NCBI GenBank assembly: GCA_038501785.1
Contig: JBAMJR010000039.1
Span: 8,095,001-8,159,000, forward strand
Length of the DNA: 64,000 bases
Reading direction: 5' to 3'
Origin: Myoxocephalus aenaeus
Lineage: Eukaryota > Chordata > Actinopteri > Perciformes > Cottidae
Shown: positions 1-13,900 of the stretch, one piece after another
How the letters are laid out: each line of letters opens with the position of its first letter
Position numbering within the stretch: position 1 is the first letter of the stretch
Made by a program: the position numbers and the translations under genes
Notes under the pieces: generated by a model
The model's database searches: none
What the model was told of the DNA's origin: nothing
Seen by the model: the letters and a program-made list of their open reading frames with translations, nothing else

Positions 1-834
1 AAATGAGCTAAAATTATTATTATTATTAGTGAAGTAAACACAAGTCTGAATGTTGGCAGTGGTGCAAGTTGTGTGAATAACATATGGAAGATTTGTGTTT
101 TACCAGTTTTTCAGGTTTGATCAATGTCTAATGTACAGCACTGACTTGTATTGACGTGATAATATTTGACAGAATGTTCTGTTTGGGGTCCTTGAGTTTA
201 ACACAGTTTTATCGCCGTAGTTTACGATGAATTCTCCTAATTTTATGTTAATTGCTGATAAACGTGACCTTGAATAGATGATATGTTTCCACTACAGTCA
301 ATGTCACTTCACTTTTGGTTTAATACAAAGGAATGCCATATTCTCTATAGCTGTGATTGTTATTGACTGTACTTTTTTATGCAGCATTATCCCTCCAAAA
401 TCCCACATAAGTCTATTTGGATTCCTGTTTTTGGAGTTATATAACTTCATGAAGTCACGAACAACAGTTGGACCTTTCTACTGGTTACTGTCACGATGTG
501 GAATAGCATGCAGCACTTTTCTTTGTGTGTATACACAATAAATAATTGTTCATCCGTCACTTTTGTAAAATATAATACATGAAGTATGCCCTTATTTATT
601 GCATTTGGGCATCTTAATGTTGATGTTCAAGCCCATTGCAAAGAGAAGGGTTACCACTGCAATAATCAGAGGAAAATGACTATCATTATGTTTACACATA
701 CAGCAGTCGGGTCTGTAGGACCCCAAACAATAAGTAGGTACGGTCCACAAGTGGGGTGTGATGGGACTTTCACAATCAATGACCTCAGCTCCCAACTGAT
801 CTCAAAACGTTTCATCTCACTCTCCTCTCTCCAG
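1..834. other. Intron or upstream part of rap1gap; no exon recognised
   Basis: The first coding exon that can be recognised starts at 835 after a good acceptor (TCTCTCCAG). The upstream N-terminal exons of the longer rap1gap isoforms are not visible here, so they probably lie left of the window. The stretch is AT-rich and has no convincing coding or RNA feature. Confidence 0.5.
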
Positions 835-1871
835 ACACCAGATTTATTTGAAATGCTTGAAAGGATCCAGGTAAGATGACGTGTTTATCTTTGGGTTTTG
901 TCTCAGCTTTCTGAGCTGTACTCACCAAGCAACTAACCCGTGAGTGTCTCCTCCTAATCCTGCAGCACTTTGGCCCTCTCCTCGGCTACAATACTTCTGT
1001 GCATATGGGGGAGGTATTGAGTCCGGTGGTTTCAGAGGAGATTTCTCAGAGCGTTGTATGTGTTTCTCAGCTGTTAACATTCTGGTTGTAACATTGGCTC
1101 ACAGCTTATCATCTGACCTCAAAAACTGTCTCCTGGTTTCTGATGTTTCCTCTAATCATGCGAGTTGGTGATTTGTTTTTCAAAATTGTTGATTTTAATA
1201 ATAGCTTTCAGTGACCACAACATCTTGTATGTCTGGCAGTGTCTGTTGGCATAACTGAATATTTTTTAAATAAATATTCCTCTGATGCAGGACTGTTTTT
1301 CTTTCCACAATATTGACGTGATTTGGCCCTGATTTGACATCACGGCCTCTCTTTCTCTGCGTCGTCCCTCTCTTTCACGCACACACACACACACGCGCAC
1401 GCACACACACCTCGGGTCGAGTGTAGGAGGGGCAATTAGCTCGGCATCGTTTTAATCCCTGGAGTCTTATTACCACGCTACCTCTAACAGATGTTTCCGT
1501 CACTCCCAAACGCCTGCTCTTTAGTGTGATGCATCTCTCTCTGTTATCGTTCCATCTGTCCCTCTCGGACTCTGCTTGGTTGCCTGCTGCATATCTCTTG
1601 GGAAAACTGTCATTATGTAATGAGGATGATAATTCTGTTAGTTTGTTTTGTTGCGGTCTTTCAGGACATGGTTATGTAAATTGTTTTGTGTGTCTAATCA
1701 AAAAACAAGTGTTTGAATTAACATTTTTTATATTTTTTTAATGCGAAAGCGGCCGCTGTGTTGGCGACTGAGTGTGACCCTTTTCTCTCTGTGTGTTTCT
1801 TATCTCGCCCTCTCCTCTTGTAGGGCAAAAGAATGGATGAGCAGAGATGCACCTTTCCTCCCCCACTCAAG
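835..1871 (+). other. rap1gap: GoLoco motif of rap1gap, split over two exons
   Basis: Exon 835-870 encodes TPDLFEMLERIQ and exon 1824-1871 encodes GKRMDEQRCTFPPPLK. Together they make the GoLoco (GPR) pattern: a leading helix LFEMLERIQ followed by the D/E-Q-R triad. In this family the motif binds GDP-loaded G-alpha-i/o/z, linking heterotrimeric G proteins to Rap1 turnover. A start at the ATG at 853 would remove the front of the helix and probably weaken G-alpha binding; that is inference from the known family. Confidence 0.85.
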
Positions 1872-4800
1872 GTTCGACTCTCCATGTCGAGACGCGGCGT
1901 TATTTACATGACGTGCCCATTGTCTCGCGACTGCTCCGCCATATCTTGCTCTGCCAGACAGGCTGATTGCTTCAGCACACAGTATTATTCATAATGCGGT
2001 GAAATGCTCTCGTTTAAACCAGCAGAGTTAGTTAGGATTCTGAATCATACATCCTCTGATGCTATGCTCTGCAGACCGAAATGGTGAATTCCTTTAGCAA
2101 GAAGACTGTTTAACAGGATATGACAATAATGTAATACAGTATTTTTAAACCATCAATGCACCAAATAATGGTAATACTTTGATTCCTATGTAGTTGCCAA
2201 ACTGACTTTCATTGCATAACAGTTATGCAATTATTCTGAATCTGTGTCCTTTGGGATTATAGAGTTGGACAGTGTGGTTATTTTTATTTTTTGACGTGGA
2301 AACAAAGCTTTTTTTCCTGTTGTTTTTTTTTTTCAGACTGAGGAGGATTACATTCCATACCCAAGTGTCCACGAGGTAGGATGATGATGATGATGATTAT
2401 GATGATGTGCTGCCGTAGCACCTTTCACCATCTGTGCTCGTGTATCACAGAGACATTTCATTCGTGTCCTGAAATCCCTTTTCAAGTTTACGGCGTTTTT
2501 GTTTCTCGACCCTTGTGATTCTGCAGGTGTTGGGCAGAACAAGTCCCTTTCCTCTCATCCTCCTGCCGCAGTTTGGGGGTTACTGGATTGAAGGGATGAA
2601 CCATGAGATGAGTTCCACAGCGGAAACACAACAGCCGCAGCCTCAGTCCCCGAACACCCGCACCAAGCTGGAATGTAATACGACAGCGACACTCTTCCGG
2701 AAACACTTTCTGGGCAAGGTTAGCCACAACGTAGAGGGAGATCACATTATTTTCCTTTTTTTTATTGTCATCTTGAAAAAGCAAACAAAAAACACACAAA
2801 AAAAGCAAACGATACTTTACAATTTAGGCAAGCTCAAAGATGACCTTTTTATGAAAACACTAATATCAAGATTAAAACAAAGAGACAACAGGCAAGAGAA
2901 TAGAGAACAACATTAACTGAGGTCTTTTTTTTTAAACGAGTTCATGTGGTGAAACATTTCCTCCATCTTCTTTCATGTAGTTGTAAATTCCCCCTTAACT
3001 TAATTTTTTATTAAGAATTTACTCCATAGTTTGAATTTTCACCATTATTTCTTACCAGTTGTGGAAGCATGGGCATGATCTCTGAAACTATAATTCATAC
3101 ATAAGTTTCGAAGCAGATATACACATACACATGCACAATTCTAACACTACATTTATGTTTATGTATTCTACCAAGTAATACAAAATTCTACATCCTGAGC
3201 AAGAAGCTATCTAATATCTAGTCCTGTCGTATATAAAAAAATGTTTTTTCCTAATTCAAGTCTTTAACATTGGGCAAAGCCATAAAATATGACAAAATGA
3301 AGCATCGCTCTCATCACATCTACTCCAACATTTACTTCTCTGCTAAATTATGTTAAGCCCGTTAGATTTGTGTGATAGAACAACACATCTGTATTTTCCG
3401 TGTCCTTTCTATCCATAAACGGGACGCAGTAGCTGCATGTGTTGTTCTATAAATCTCCCCCATTGCTGATTAGTTCGGCATGTTCCCAGCTCTCCTCCTT
3501 GTAAATCTTCATCTCGGCTTTACATTTTTCAGATGTGTAGTTTGTCCCACGTTCACTTTCTATCTCCGCAATCATGCAATGAAACATAAGGATAGGGTCA
3601 TCAAAGAGTCTCGTTTATTGAGCAATAAAGTAAAATGGTCCGTTTAAAAAAAAAAGTGCATTCTAAAAGTGATACTAGTGGAGTCAGACTCATGAAGGCC
3701 CTCGTTATAACAGCTTCCTTCCTCCGGGCCTCATTACTCTAATAGAACATGTCACAATCAATGTCACTTCTTGCTCATTATAGTGAGGAAATAAAGAAGC
3801 AACAAGTGTATCCCAACAGAATAAACCAGCCACCATTCTCACTGTTTGGCACCTCACTGTTGCTAATGAAGATGCATTAGGCTTCGCCACCTGTTCTCAC
3901 ACACACACATAATATGAACACACACACATAATATGAACGAATACACACATAATATGAACACATTTGTTCTGCCTGTCGTCAAAGAGCAACAGAAGTAAAA
4001 ATAAATAAAAAAGGTACTCGGATTCGAAGGTGCGTGTGTGTGTGTTCCTGACAGATACTAATGGCTGTATCCTTGTACTGTGTCCCCAGGAACACTTTAA
4101 TTACTATTCAGTGGACACTGCCCTTGGACATCTGGTGTTCTCTCTAAAGTACGATGTGATCGGTGACCAGGAACATCTCCGTCTAATGCTCAGGTGATGC
4201 TCACTATTAAGCATACATGGTGGAGAACACCCCCAAAAAAAAAATCATAGTTTCATTTAATTTGTTTCACAGGTATAAAAACAAATCACATGAAAGAAAT
4301 AGAAAGTATGGTAGAAATCTTTAATGGCTCTTATATAAAATATAGTAGAGGATAGTTCAAACCAAAAAAAAGGAGTAATTTACAGCATAACAACAGTTTC
4401 TAAATCAAAGTCTCTTTTTGGACGTAGACATTGACACAGAGGAATCAGTTTGTTGCCAAATATATTCAGAATAATACACTTTCTTTGTTCCTAAAAGCCT
4501 AGTACGACTGGATAAACACATCCTCCCTGCACGGGTGTTATCATAAGAGTCATAAACCCAGAGAGAGTGTCAACAGCGCGGTCATTTCCACAGCAGAGTA
4601 ACAGATGGACTATTTAGGCCAGCAAGTGGGTGGGTGAGGAGGGATGGAGGGAAGGCAAAGAGAGGCGAGGGTGGGGAAGGTTGATGATGGTCCATACCGG
4701 ATCCTCTCGCTCCCATCTGATAGCTTCTGAGCAATGTTGCATCACATTATATGGCTTTGAGACCACACTGATTGTTTTATGACTTCACCAGAACCAAGCT

Positions 4801-7718
4801 GAAAACCTACCATGATGTGATCCCCATTTCATGTCTGACAGAGTTTCCCAATGTGGTCCAAATGGCCAAGGTAAAAAGAGATGTGTTTTTTATTATGCAG
4901 ATATTAGTCCACTGTTTTTGTATCAAACCGCATTCTCACATTTTGCTCCTCTCTTTTTTCTTCTTCTTTCTCATCCAAGCTTGTCTGTGAAGAGGTCAAT
5001 GTGGACCGCTTTTTTCCTGTCCTTTATCCAAAAGTAAGATGTGGCTTGGTTTGTATAGTTGCAGCGGCTGGAAATGTCTGTTTCATACATCTGATTATAG
5101 TCAGGATAGATGGGGCTGTACAGCCAGGTGTCCATAGGAAGCACTGGAAACAAATAATAAATACACAATTACTTTGGAAGATACCAACTTGATTTGTGAT
5201 TTCAGAAGCTTCATATTAGCGTCAGATAAACATTTACAGTTTAGTACAAGATGAGGATTGTAATTTCTGTCCCCAATCACTTACATTCTTAACAAGAGAT
5301 CTCTTATCAGCCAGTATAAAGGAGGCATGATTCAAACAAGCACAATCTGTTTCAGTGTTTATATCACAGAGAAACTGTGAACCTGAACCTTAATGTTTCT
5401 TGTTATTTTTTTTTACAGGCTTCAAGACTTATTGTAAACTTTGATGAACATGTGATCAGCAACAATTTCAAGTTTGGGGTCATTTATCAAAAGTTTGGAC
5501 AGGTGAGCTATAACGTTGGGATGTAAACTAATCATTTTTCTCAGATATGGCTCATTAGATGTGCGTGCATCTCTTATATTCATCGTCTTCAGCCCGGGAA
5601 GAATGACAATGGAGCACTAAATGGAAGCTCAGTCCTCCTCAGTCTTAATTGTGGCTTTATTTGAGTCCAGCACAGTAACTGTGGCTGTCTTCAACACTCA
5701 CTCTCATTTTCTGTGGCAATCACAGACCTCTTGTTTACTTGAGGGAGGGGGGCTGAGGAGCTATTGAATGCTTCGCTGAGGGCACTTGTACTCTGAATGG
5801 AGACCTCAGTGTGTTGAGATCTGCCCTGGTGATTCCTTAAAGGCTGCTGTAGTTTACACATACACTGTTAAATGCATCGTAAGTGAGCCGAGGGCCATCC
5901 CCCAAAGGCAGCGAGGGCCCTCTTCTTATCGTGCCGGACATGTTTCTATTCGGAAGGAGTGCTGAGTGGAGAAAGGCATGATGGTGAAGTAGGCATCGTG
6001 CATACGGTTAACAAAACATAAAATACTCAATAAGCAAGAGGAGCTTCTTCTCAGGTGTTGTTTCTTTGTTTGTGTTGAGGCTGGCTTTTTCACATCACGC
6101 TCCACTTGCTGTCAGTAGACAATCAAATGTATGTCATAGCGATCATTATTGCACAAGCGTTCATAAGCCCTCCTGTAAACCTTCGGTGATACATTCAGTT
6201 TGATTGTTCTGAAATGCAAATGCGGCGTTTGAACAACAAACACACCCCGGATACACTTCCCTTCCCGGCATCCAGTTATTAACCCGAATGATCTGTCGCA
6301 GTAAAAACACACACCCCACATGAAATGTTTATTGCGTCACTGCTGGCACTCTAGTATGCAAATCTCACCTCCTGAGATCAGGTGTCATTATGCTTCCTAG
6401 ACATTGTCCTTACCGCTTGTTTATTTGTAATGTAACACACTGACTTGAGACTTGGACTTGCAAAACATTTTGTCTGGGTTTTGAGATGCTAGAGGGATGG
6501 GTTCATTTACAGTACATTTCTGTTATTAGTTGGATCCCAAGCGTAACTATACAATAGATTATTATTGTATGCCTAATAGCGTTGCAGTATTTCCCTGTTA
6601 CCCTGAGTAACATTAGTCTATATAATTTTTTAGAGGCTTTAAAGGAACATTTTCATTTTCATTGTCTTTTTTCTTTTCTTTTTCTCATCAGTTTTGCATT
6701 ACAATAGCCTGTTTAAAGTGATCATATACCACAGTACTAATCAATGCTGATACTGTATGATAATAGATAAAGGAGTGATGATACAGCACATGCTTTGAAT
6801 TCCTTCGCTGCAGTGTTCTAAGCAGAAATGATAGCATGCAGCATAGAACGTCCATTACAACCACAAGAGACTTGAGACTTGACTTGGACTTGTAAAAATC
6901 TCTGGCAGACACACAGTAACACACAGAAATCATCCCCAGTACTGCTGCTGAAATCATTTTGTCCTCCAAACCTTAATGTTTATCATATTTCTTTTTGTTT
7001 TACTGGTTACAGACTTCAGAGGAAGAGCTGTTTTGCAACAGTGTAGAGAGTCCTGCCTTTGTAGAATTCCTGGAGTTTCTGGGAGAGAAAATTGAGCTGC
7101 ACAACTTTAAAGGGTAAGGATCTAACTCTGGTTTAAAGGCACTATATATACTCTACTATACATTTCACAGAAGGGTGCTAACCGCAATTTACATCACATA
7201 AGGCTAGCTACAGGGATGATGATGGTCATGGTACTGCAGTGATGGCGGAGAATATCCTGTTATACACGGTTCTGTTTGCTTGCAGCTTCCGAGGAGGGTT
7301 AGACGTGACTCACGGGCAGACTGGCACCGAATCTGTCTACTGCAACTACCGTAACAAAGAGGTCATGTTCCATGTGTCCACAAAGCTGCCTTACACAGAT
7401 GGGGACACCCAGCAGGTACTGTAATACAATACCAGACTAACGCCGCTTTCATGATTCACTCCGAGCAGTCAGACAGGTTCCCTCTGGTCATTAGTACCAG
7501 CTTGTGCATGTACCTCCCTGTTGTGCCAAACACCTGCAGCATATTAGCAAAAAAACAAACAAAATACTGGTTGCAAACATGAATCACTTTGAATGTATGC
7601 TCCAGTTTCTGCAATTGTGAGCATCACTCCTCGCTCTGTGATTTATTAAAGCACATAGTTCACAGGCCCGAATCCTCCTCCTTCCCCGCCACATATAATC
7701 ACACAAACTCTGATTAAT

Positions 7719-7797
<79 letters not shown>

Positions 7798-9175
7798 AAT
7801 TGCTGTCGTGGTTTGTCCAAACACAGATGAGGCAAGGGCTATATGTTCGGTCTCCCCAGCAGTGGTGGGTGTTAGGCGTTTGCTCCTTTGAGACGATCAG
7901 TGCTTATTCATGCTGTCATGGGTAAAACAGCACCCCCTGGTGGTGTTTAAATGCTGTACATTCATCCAGTTTGTGAGATGGGGGCGAGAAAGCATTTTGG
8001 AAATTATTTATAATTTCTATATACTTCACAAATCAGGGCTAAATTATATAATAATAAAACCAATTGCCATTTAATTGTCTTTATCAAACACAAACACTAT
8101 TTTCCTATCCTATTCTAGCTGTGATCAGTCGGCAATATGCCGGATAGCTTTGTGTTGTCACTAGTGTGTAAAAAAAAAAACTAGTATTCTTTGAATGAGA
8201 CTGGGCTTTATCAACAATCGGTTAAAACTAGGACAAAATTGTCTCTCAATTATTATTTTCCAAGTTCAACTCCAATTAGCATTAAATGGGATTTCATAAT
8301 TTTGTCTTTCTGAAACCTGCAGATAAGAAAACATTCATGCATATCCATCAATGCTCGACGTTAGCAGTCTCTCATCCGACCATGAACCTTTAATCCACCT
8401 GTAAATGAATGTCATATGTGGCTGGTGTGTTGCAGTTGCAGAGAAAGAGGCACATAGGGAACGACATAGTGGCCATCTTATTCCAAGAGGAAAACACTCC
8501 CTTTGTACCGGACATGATCGCCTCCAACTTTCTCCACGCATACGTTGTGGTCCAAGTGGTCAACCCCTGCTCCGACAATGTTCTCTACAAGGTGAAGTAT
8601 TTCCCTCCCGATGGACCGACTTTGCCACCTGTGATAAACACTTTGATTAAACCTAATCGTAATCTTCATTCCTAGGTGTCAGTGACAGCACGGGATGATG
8701 TACCTTTCTTTGGCCCCGCCCTCCCAAACCCTGCTGTCTTTAAAAAAGTAAGAGAAAGATCCCAGAGCCCGCTGCATTATCTCTCCTGCCCACCAGGGGG
8801 CGGCTCCTCTGGTTGTATAGAAGCCTATAGAAAATTACTTCTCTCTTAATTTATTCCCTCAGTAAACATGAGTGTATGTTCTCAATCTCTAGTTTCAAGT
8901 CTTCTTCAATACAGCATGATGTTCATTTAGTAAATGATGGTCAAACAGACCATAAAGCAGAGTATGACTCCTCTTGGTCATGTGGCTTACAACATGACGT
9001 CTCTTTGCCCCTCTATTTCCAGAGCCCTGAATTCCATGAATTCCTTTTTACAAAGCTCATAAACGCAGAGTACGCCTGCTACAAAGCTGAGAAATTTTCC
9101 AAATTAGAGGTGAGTTGTTGCAAGGCATTTAAACCATTTCTGGCATTCTTAAAAAATATCCCTAGTTTCATTCCC

Positions 9176-9239
<64 letters not shown>

Positions 9240-10944
9240 AAGGAACGAACGAGGTCGGCCTTGTTAGAGACCCTTTATGAGGAGCTCCATGTGAACAGCC
9301 AGGCCATGATGGGTGTTGGAGGAGACGACGACAAACTGGAAAACGGGAGTGCAGGAGGAGGGGGCTTCTTTGAGTCCTTTAAGGTAACTGGAGAGGCAGC
9401 AGCAGAGGCCGGGGCTTTGATCTTCACCTTCATTTCTGCTTCGAACAAGAAAATAAAGAAATCAATACGTTAAAGCGTAAAACATTTTTAGGACTAAGAT
9501 AGGAATAGCGTTAATTGTGTTGACAGCAATTTTAAGTCAGGCTTAAACTTATCTTCATTAAAGAAGTAGGTTTGCATTTTGGGAATTACTTTTATTCACT
9601 TTTTTGCCGAGGGTTAGATGAGAAGAGTGTGCGCTCAACAGCTAGCACATTTCACATAATGTCTAACTATACCTTTTAAATGCCATTATGAGGTCATTGT
9701 TACTGCACAGGAACAGTATAAAACTGACATCTACAGTTACAGTAACCAGTTTTTGTACCAGCTGTTTGATGTTTCTTCTGCAGATATAAAAAATATGTCT
9801 TCTCTCTGGCAGTCTCTGTTATCTATACGCAAGCTATGGGCTGGAAAGGTTTATTAATCTCCCTCAATCTTTGCTCATTTAAATGAAGAACAGCTCTGCT
9901 GCTTTTCCTGCTGAACTCACCACTCTTGGCTTCAAAGTGTTTCTTCCTCATGCCTCATTGCTGTTTTGTGCTGCTGTGCTCTCCGCATGCTCCAGTGTTC
10001 CGTCTCTAGTCATTTATTTATACGATTCTGTCATCTTTCTTTGTCATTAATACAAAACAAATGGATAGATTTCCTTCACCATCAGATGCCTTTTGCCTTT
10101 TTCACTCTGTTCCATGCCTGCAAAGAGGTGCACTGGGCTTCAAACCTCTCCTGGCTGTGTTTAAACGTAGTGTGGTCAGACATCTGTGAGCCACTTGGTC
10201 CTTCTACTTCCCCTCTCCTCTCTTACCACCTATCTTAACATAATGACTCATCTGAGGCCCCCTGCGGGCATTAAAGCTTAGCCGTGTTCTCTGTCGCTTC
10301 CTTGTCTGTCAGGATTAGCGTCAGGCCGGCGCTCTCCGCCTGTAGTGGTCAGTGTTCAGAGACAGCCCCGAGGCTCATCTCGGCCCGTAACGCCGTACAG
10401 CGATGCTGAGGGGTCACCGGGGCCAGCACCATCTGAATGTATCTCCTCCTCCTCGTCTCTCTCCTTAGCGGGTGATGCGCAGCAGGAGCCAGTCTATGGA
10501 TGCCATGGGTCTTACTTTCAAGAAGCCGCACACATTCTCCACTAGCTTCAGCAGCAGCTTTAACCACGAGCCCGCAGAGAGCCCCAAATTCCCAGGGATA
10601 GTAAGTACAGCCCCACTCCTCCTGGTCTCGAGGGAGGCGAGTCTGGCTCCCTCTGCCTCTCCCAGCAGCTCTGCTGGAGGCCGTGCCCCCTCCTCCCTCA
10701 CTTCCCTGCTGCACTAACGTCTCACAGAGAAGGGGCTCGAGCGCCACATTTATTATGCCTGGGCCTTTTTAAACATGGCTCTCACACTGCAGGGTTTGCA
10801 CATTGTCTGCCAGCACGAGATGGAGTGTCTGGACACTCGTAGACTTGAATGCTTCTACGACACGAGGTGAATTTCTCCCCGGGGTTAAGGCTGCTTCTAA
10901 TGTTTTTACCCCATGCATCGGCATTGTTCATAACTTCTCACTTG

Positions 10945-10991
<47 letters not shown>

Positions 10992-13900
10992 CCAGGTAAT
11001 GTATGTGGACTGTATTTTTAATTTTTATTATGAACAACGTACTAATGCTGTCATCAAGTGAAAACCTTGTATCCTCGAATGGCAACTTTTTTTGCACTTT
11101 TGTTTAGTTTATATATTTGTTCTGTAAAAACTGCAAAACCGTAAGTGTTACACTAATAGAGGAGCTTTTCATCTTTCAGTTGAAAGTAAAACGTTTCAAG
11201 GTCTTGACTTAACAGTGACCTTGTGTGTGGTTGCTTGTCTGGTACTGTATATTTTGGGGGGTCTGTGGGAAGTTATTTTTTTATGGAAATGTCTTCTTGC
11301 ATGGATTTAAGAACCATTATGAAACAGACATCCACATTAACACAGTATCCCTAGATCACATTTATGCTTGCCTTCTAAAATAAATAACCATTATTATTAA
11401 CCGACATGCTATTTCATTATTAATGTATATAACTCAATCTTGCTTTTTGCTGGGAAACCTAATGTGTAACATGCTGGCCTTTTAAAAAAAATAATCTCAT
11501 CTTCATCCTCTTCCTTGCAGGCACATGGCTCACATAACTGACTCATCACTTCTCTCTCTCATTCAGCTGCATGTGTTGCACCCATGAAGCCAAAATGTCC
11601 CTCTTTGTATTCTCCAATTAACACAGTCTTCGTATTTTTGTTTATGACTGACTGCGTGTAATCTCATATATATTTGTAAATATCTCATGTTGTCTCTCCC
11701 CCTTTTACCCTCTTTCTATTTATCACCTGTCTTCATCACATCTCTGTCTCTCTCTCCTCTTCCTGTGTGGCTCAGTCCTTGCTTGTCCCAGGCAAAAGTC
11801 CCAGTAAATATGGACGTCGAGGCAGTGCCATAGGGATAGGAACAGTAGAAGAGGTTCATGTCTAATTCTAACTACTTGTTTCTCCAACTTTTCTCTGTCT
11901 GCATGGCTCCACTGCATCAAACACTTTTCTCTCTACATTGCAGCACTCTGCATTTAACACAATATGCATTAGTGTGTGTTACTGACACATTAACAGACGT
12001 CGTATAAACTGCATTATTTCCATCTGTGATTAAAAAAATTAAAAAAAAAGCAGAAATGGATATTTTCCTCCACATTCTCACATGGATTAATTGGTTTGTC
12101 AAATTCCACATGGATTTCACACACACGCCAATGTAGAAATCATTCAAAGTAGTAAGAGATAAGCAGCTCTTTCATATCGCTCAAGCACATAGACAGGAAA
12201 AGTCACATTTTAAGGATCCACCTTTAACTCCATACTGACTAATATTGTATATTTTCTTCTGTTCTCTCTCTCTTCTTTACTGCAATGTATGTTCACGCCC
12301 TTTTAAGTGTTTATGACTACCCTGTATTACAATTCCATTATTCTTAATACTCTATTTGTTTTAAAATTATGGATATTAATGACTTAATGACCCCCTTACA
12401 GATAAATTATTTTTAATAAGAACCTCCTCCTGCTCTTTGAAGCCACAGTGAGTTAAAAAAAGGCTTTTCAAGTTCTTATTTTAAGAGCTTTAAAAGGGAG
12501 ATTGAGCGAACAAAGCAGTCGCTGAGAAAGCATATTTAGTGGTATGCCCTGGAGCCTTTAAATCCATCTTTCATCTCCCGCCTTAGTGTGCCCTGCACTG
12601 GCTGAAAGACTGGCACTGGGGCTTGACATTAAGCCGCTAAGTGCATATTTTAAAGTTTTTTTTTTTTTTCATCATAGTATCCACTCAAAGGGACCAATGT
12701 AATGATTTAGCCCTTCATTTCCCCAAATGATTACAATAAGATGTACATTTGAATAGTTAAGTCAAAATAATCATTACCTCCCCCTCAGTAACACATACAT
12801 AAATTGATAAACTCTTCATCAAACTTGATATTAATGAAAAAATACATAAGGTATGACAAGTACTTTGACTCTGACTGTCTTTCCTCTCTCCCTGGCAGTC
12901 ATTGATAATCCCGGGGAAAAGTCCAACCAGGAAAAAGTCTGGTCCTTTCAGCGCCAGGCGAAGCAGCGCCATCGGGATAGAAAACATTCAAGAAGTCCAC
13001 GAGAAGAGGTGAGAGAAGACTATTTGTATGTGTACCCATTTGTATCTTCTTCCTCTTTTGTATGTAATCCTTGTAATCGCTAGATAAGGTTAATAATTCA
13101 CCACCATTTACTTCTCATCAGTGCACGTACATTCATTGATTTTACGCTCTATTTGCTGTGCCTGATCTTTTGTACCACATGTCTCATGCTGCAGTAGAGA
13201 GAGCTCCCCAAACACCCAAAAGACCCCCGACAGCGGCCACGTCTCTCAAGACCCCAAATCTGACAACTCGTCCGATCAGAGCTCCCCTGAGGCGCTCACA
13301 ACGGCCAAGAGCAGGTGTGTATACTACGTTACAACCGTATCACATGAATATATCGATCATAGCATTCACACCTCGTGTCTGGCCAAACCTGTGTAACCGC
13401 TGGGCAATCCTCAGCCGTGGCAGCGTGTTGAATGACTGTGTCCTATACGTAAGATAAAATCAGGTGTGGCTGTGCTGGAGAGTGATAACCCAAGGTGTAG
13501 TTCTTATCTCGGTGGCAGGGCCCCATCCATCCCCGAGGGTCACGACCTCTCCCGCTCCTCCTCCAACGCGAGCAGCTTTGCCAGTGTTGTGGAGGAGAAC
13601 GAGACAGAGGCCCCAGAGGACTATGACACAGGCGTGGTGAGTGTGTAGCAAAACGGGTCTCGTATATACATGTACACGTATGCATCTGTACTTCATGTGT
13701 ACATCGCTCTTTTTCGCACACTCTCCAGGAGAGTCTGTCGTCTGCCGGGACGCCACACAAGCGAGACTCCCTCACCTACAGCACCTGGCTGGAGGACAGC
13801 ACCAGCACCACCAGTCACGGCAGCTCCCCAGGTGAGAGAGGCGGGAGGCCGCTCCAGCATATTGAAAAAAATGTATATCTTACATTTGTAAGAACTAACC

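Noticed and set aside
989..1040. Open stretch CAYGGGIESGGF resembling the N-terminal exon of long RAP1GAP isoforms (FGAYGGVDKSF)
   Set aside because: It lies downstream of the TPDLFEM exon, in the wrong order, and similarity is limited to AYGG.
1234..1255. TGGCAGTGTCTG resembles the 5' end of miR-34a, a 1p36 microRNA
   Set aside because: Only about 11 bases match and the flanks do not fold into a hairpin with a star-like arm.
9180..9473. Open stretch starting with a Cys-Val run, as a gene
   Set aside because: It is the TG microsatellite read together with the true rap1gap exon 9243-9383.
11521..11541. Good acceptor TTCCTTGCAG followed by six codons and a stop, as an alternative rap1gap terminal exon
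   Set aside because: Short open run, no nearby polyadenylation signal, and no family similarity.
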